DNA of 44,834 bases, from the NCBI GenBank assembly GCA_003565295.1, contig PXCO01000112.1:1-44834 (forward strand). The letters run 5' to 3'. Both the position numbers and the translations under genes were made by a program. Below are positions 42,761 through 44,834 of this stretch, in pieces. Within the stretch, counting starts at the first letter, position 1; every line of letters starts with the position of its first letter. The notes under the pieces were generated by a model, which was not told the origin of the DNA, ran no database searches, and saw only the letters and a list, made by a program, of their open reading frames with translations. The DNA comes from Cyclobacteriaceae bacterium. Its GTDB lineage: Bacteria > Bacteroidota > Bacteroidia > Cytophagales > Cyclobacteriaceae.

Positions 42761-44462
42761 ACTTATCGACACCCCTCTCAAAAGGTTTTACGAACTACTT
42801 AAGGAGGAAAAAAAGGAAGTATATGCCATTTATTTTTATGCAGTCCTCAATGGTATCGTTTCCTTAGTCCTTCCCCTGGGTATTCAGGCCATCCTCAATT
42901 TCATCCTTGGTGGCCGGATGACCACCTCATGGATTTTACTTGTCGTAATAGTGGCCTTGGGTACGGCATTTGGCGGATTTTTACAGATCAGCCAGCTTTA
43001 TCTCACAGAGAAAATGCAACAGCGGGTGTTCAGCAAGTCAGCTTTAGAATTTACCTACCGCCTTCCCAGGATCAAGACCGAGGCCCTGGTAGGCAAGTTT
43101 GCCCCAGAGCTGGTCAATAGATTTTTCGATACCATCAACCTCCAAAAGGGGCTGGCAAAATTGCTGATCGACTTCAGCACAGCCTCTTTACAGGTTTTCT
43201 TTGGATTAATCCTTTTGGCTGTTTACCATCAGTTTTTCATCATTTTCGCAGTTGTGTTGGTCTTTCTGCTTTATCTTATCTTTAGGCTTACCAGCCCACG
43301 TGGTATGGCCACTAGCCTTAAAGAATCCTCCGCAAAATATGAAGTGGCCTATTGGCTAGAGGAGATTGGCAGAACCCTGGGTACCTTCAAATTAGCAGGC
43401 TTTTCACCATTACCATTTATGCGAGTAGACAACCTGGTGAAAAAATACGTGGAATACAGGAATAACCACTTTGCTGTATTGATCATGCAATATAAGGTGA
43501 TGATTGCCTTTAAAGTGCTTATCGTTGTTTCCCTGCTGGTGGCAGGTAGTATATTATTGATGGAGGATGAGATCAGTATAGGACAATTTGTGGCGGCGGA
43601 AATCATCATTGTATTAATCGTGGGTTCCGTAGAAAAACTGATCCTGAGCCTGGAGACCGTGTATGACACCCTTACCGCCACTCAAAAGATAGGCCTGATC
43701 ATGGACATGGAATTGGAGCGAAACGATGGAGTAGATAAGTCGATTAAATCCGAAGATGAGGGTTTTAATTATCAGCTGAGGAACCTGAGCTACAGGCCTC
43801 CTAATGGCGACAGAGTCATCATCGATAATCTAAGCCTGAAAATAGACAGTGGTGAAAAGGTGGTGCTGACAGGAAAAAGTGGGTCTGGAAAAAGCACCTT
43901 ACTTTACCTCATGGCGGGATTAATAGAAAGTTACTCCGGAAAAATCATTATCAATAAACTTCCACTAGAAACCATTGCCTTGGACAAACTACGGGCAATG
44001 ATCGGAGACAGTTTATCCCATCAATCTATCTTTCACGGCACTATCCGGGATAACATCACCGTTGGAAAACAAGAGATAGATGAGCAAAAGCTTAGGGAAA
44101 TCATCACATTGGTAGGGCTCGACGATTATATTTTCAGCCTGAAGGAAGATCTGGAGACGGTGGTGCTGCCAGAGGGTAGGCAATTAAGTCATGAGGTGAT
44201 CAGTAAGATCATTTTGGCCAGGAGCCTTTCTGCACATCCAAAGTTATTGTTATTGGAGGAGGAGTTTAACCATCTTAACCGTAATGATTCCAAGCGATTG
44301 TTAGATTATATCTTCGATGGGCCGTGGACGATGGTTGCCGTATCCAATCAGGAGGAAACAATGGAGCGCGCTGATACCATCGTTGTATTGGATCAGGGTG
44401 AAATCGCCTTTAAAGGTAATTATGATGAATATAAGGAGTACTTAAATAGAAACAATTCATAA
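42750..44462 (+). CDS. ABC exporter (membrane + ATPase domains) with degenerate nucleotide-binding motifs
   Basis: The 570-residue protein has the type I exporter plan: about six helices in residues 25-300, then an ATPase domain. Walker A is intact (GKSGSGKS, 375-382). Other motifs are not: the LSGGQ signature reads LSHEV (479-483), Walker B reads LLLLEEE (500-504 region) with Glu for the usual Asp, the switch histidine is Asn533 (VSNQEE), and the Q-loop Gln is not evident. It lacks an N-terminal C39 peptidase domain. The HlyD-type gene four bases downstream points to a type I secretion-like or peptide/drug export system. ATP may be bound but hydrolysis could be slow or need a partner. Confidence 0.85.
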   Translation: MKTELIDTPLKRFYELLKEEKKEVYAIYFYAVLNGIVSLVLPLGIQAILNFILGGRMTTSWILLVVIVALGTAFGGFLQISQLYLTEKMQQRVFSKSALEFTYRLPRIKTEALVGKFAPELVNRFFDTINLQKGLAKLLIDFSTASLQVFFGLILLAVYHQFFIIFAVVLVFLLYLIFRLTSPRGMATSLKESSAKYEVAYWLEEIGRTLGTFKLAGFSPLPFMRVDNLVKKYVEYRNNHFAVLIMQYKVMIAFKVLIVVSLLVAGSILLMEDEISIGQFVAAEIIIVLIVGSVEKLILSLETVYDTLTATQKIGLIMDMELERNDGVDKSIKSEDEGFNYQLRNLSYRPPNGDRVIIDNLSLKIDSGEKVVLTGKSGSGKSTLLYLMAGLIESYSGKIIINKLPLETIALDKLRAMIGDSLSHQSIFHGTIRDNITVGKQEIDEQKLREIITLVGLDDYIFSLKEDLETVVLPEGRQLSHEVISKIILARSLSAHPKLLLLEEEFNHLNRNDSKRLLDYIFDGPWTMVAVSNQEETMERADTIVVLDQGEIAFKGNYDEYKEYLNRNNS

Positions 44463-44466
44463 CAAC

Positions 44467-44834
44467 ATGCTGAACGTTTCAAAGAATTCCATCAAAGGAT
44501 TGGTCAACCCTTATTCCTTCGACAGTTATAAGATGACCATTCCCAAGAATGAGAGCAAAAAAAGAATACGGATCCTGCTCTACATTCTATTGGTGGCCTT
44601 TGTGACCTTGTTTCTTCCCTGGACTCAAAATTTTAGATCCGCGGGAATGATCACGGCACTTAAGCCCGAACACCGACCACAGACAGTACATTCCATTATA
44701 CCCGGAAGGATAGAAAAGTGGTACGTACAGGAGGGGGATTTTGTCAACAAAGGAGACACCATCCTCTATATTTCTGAAATCAAGGACGAATACATGGATC
44801 CCGAACTACTGGACAGGACACAGTTACAAATAGA
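44467..44834 (+). CDS. HlyD-family membrane fusion protein, N-terminal part (runs off window)
   Basis: The frame starts at ATG 44467, four bases after the ABC transporter stop, and is open to the edge (122 residues). It has a short cytoplasmic tail, one membrane helix (about 35-52), and then a biotinyl-lipoyl-like hairpin half (HSIIPGRIEKWYVQEG, DFVNKGDTILYI), as in periplasmic adaptor proteins of ABC exporters. It would bridge the ABC transporter to a TolC-like outer-membrane channel, probably encoded beyond the window. Confidence 0.88.
   Translation, partial: MLNVSKNSIKGLVNPYSFDSYKMTIPKNESKKRIRILLYILLVAFVTLFLPWTQNFRSAGMITALKPEHRPQTVHSIIPGRIEKWYVQEGDFVNKGDTILYISEIKDEYMDPELLDRTQLQI

Noticed and set aside
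1-44834. tRNA, rRNA, CRISPR arrays, prophage or complete insertion sequences
   Set aside because: No cloverleaf-like or rRNA-like segments, regularly spaced repeats, transposase or phage genes were seen by reading; a dedicated scan could still find something small.

Overview
The window comes from a member of the Bacteroidota, most likely a marine or aquatic Cytophagales of the Cyclobacteriaceae type (Algoriphagus/Cyclobacterium/Echinicola-like). This is inferred from a type IX secretion (gliding-motility-type) C-terminal domain, a TonB receptor with an N-terminal CarboxypepD-like domain, a fused SerB-SerA protein, DUF4920/DUF922/DUF983 proteins, promoters of the TTG-N19-23-TAnnTTTG type, and the lack of Shine-Dalgarno sequences. 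No rRNA, tRNA, CRISPR array, phage or complete insertion sequence was seen. The content is mostly chromosomal housekeeping.

Layout. 1-546: start of a PIF1-like helicase (minus). 547-1200: gene-free, with a palindromic element. 1201-3208: a membrane-anchored endonuclease/exonuclease/phosphatase-fold protein and a sugar-phosphate isomerase, convergent and almost touching. 3290-6353: a thiamin salvage operon thiM-thiE-thiD-tenA (minus) behind a TPP riboswitch and a good promoter. 6442-11429: carbohydrate-related minus-strand genes (GH78-like rhamnosidase, DUF922 putative metalloprotease, Ldh-family dehydrogenase, DUF1080 hydrolase). 11703-13786: DksA-like protein, ScpB and an RluB-type pseudouridine synthase (plus). 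13833-16603: MaoC hydratase, metallo-beta-lactamase-fold hydrolase, a tiny acyl-carrier-like protein and a polysaccharide-deacetylase-like protein (minus). 16767-21675: CorA, a voltage-sensor-like membrane protein, galactokinase and an FAD oxidoreductase. 21941-24554: a TonB-dependent receptor behind a second TPP riboswitch. 24594-27549: a tight symporter-acetyltransferase-amino acid racemase operon. 27738-31242: succinate dehydrogenase/fumarate reductase sdhCAB. 31718-38598: T9SS surface protein, beta-carbonic anhydrase, FabD, FolK, SppA. 38681-40573: SerB-SerA fusion. 40729-41909: three small proteins. 42012-44834: TetR regulator, ABC exporter with an eroded ATPase domain, and the start of an HlyD-type adaptor.

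How genes work together. The two TPP riboswitches tie an outer-membrane receptor to a four-gene salvage operon. When thiamin pyrophosphate is low the cell would both import thiamin or its fragments and rebuild TPP from the thiazole and pyrimidine halves. No ThiC, ThiG or ThiS lies in the operon. The symporter-GNAT-racemase operon looks like uptake and modification of an unknown amino acid. The TetR-ABC-HlyD set looks like a self-regulated export system with an operator-like palindrome in front.

No wholly new system is certain. The items that most deserve a second look are the poreless voltage-sensor-like protein with a C-terminal coiled coil (18028-19131), the acyl-carrier-like protein with Lys at the phosphopantetheine position (15487-15723), the racemase operon, the TPP-controlled TonB receptor and the degenerate ABC exporter.
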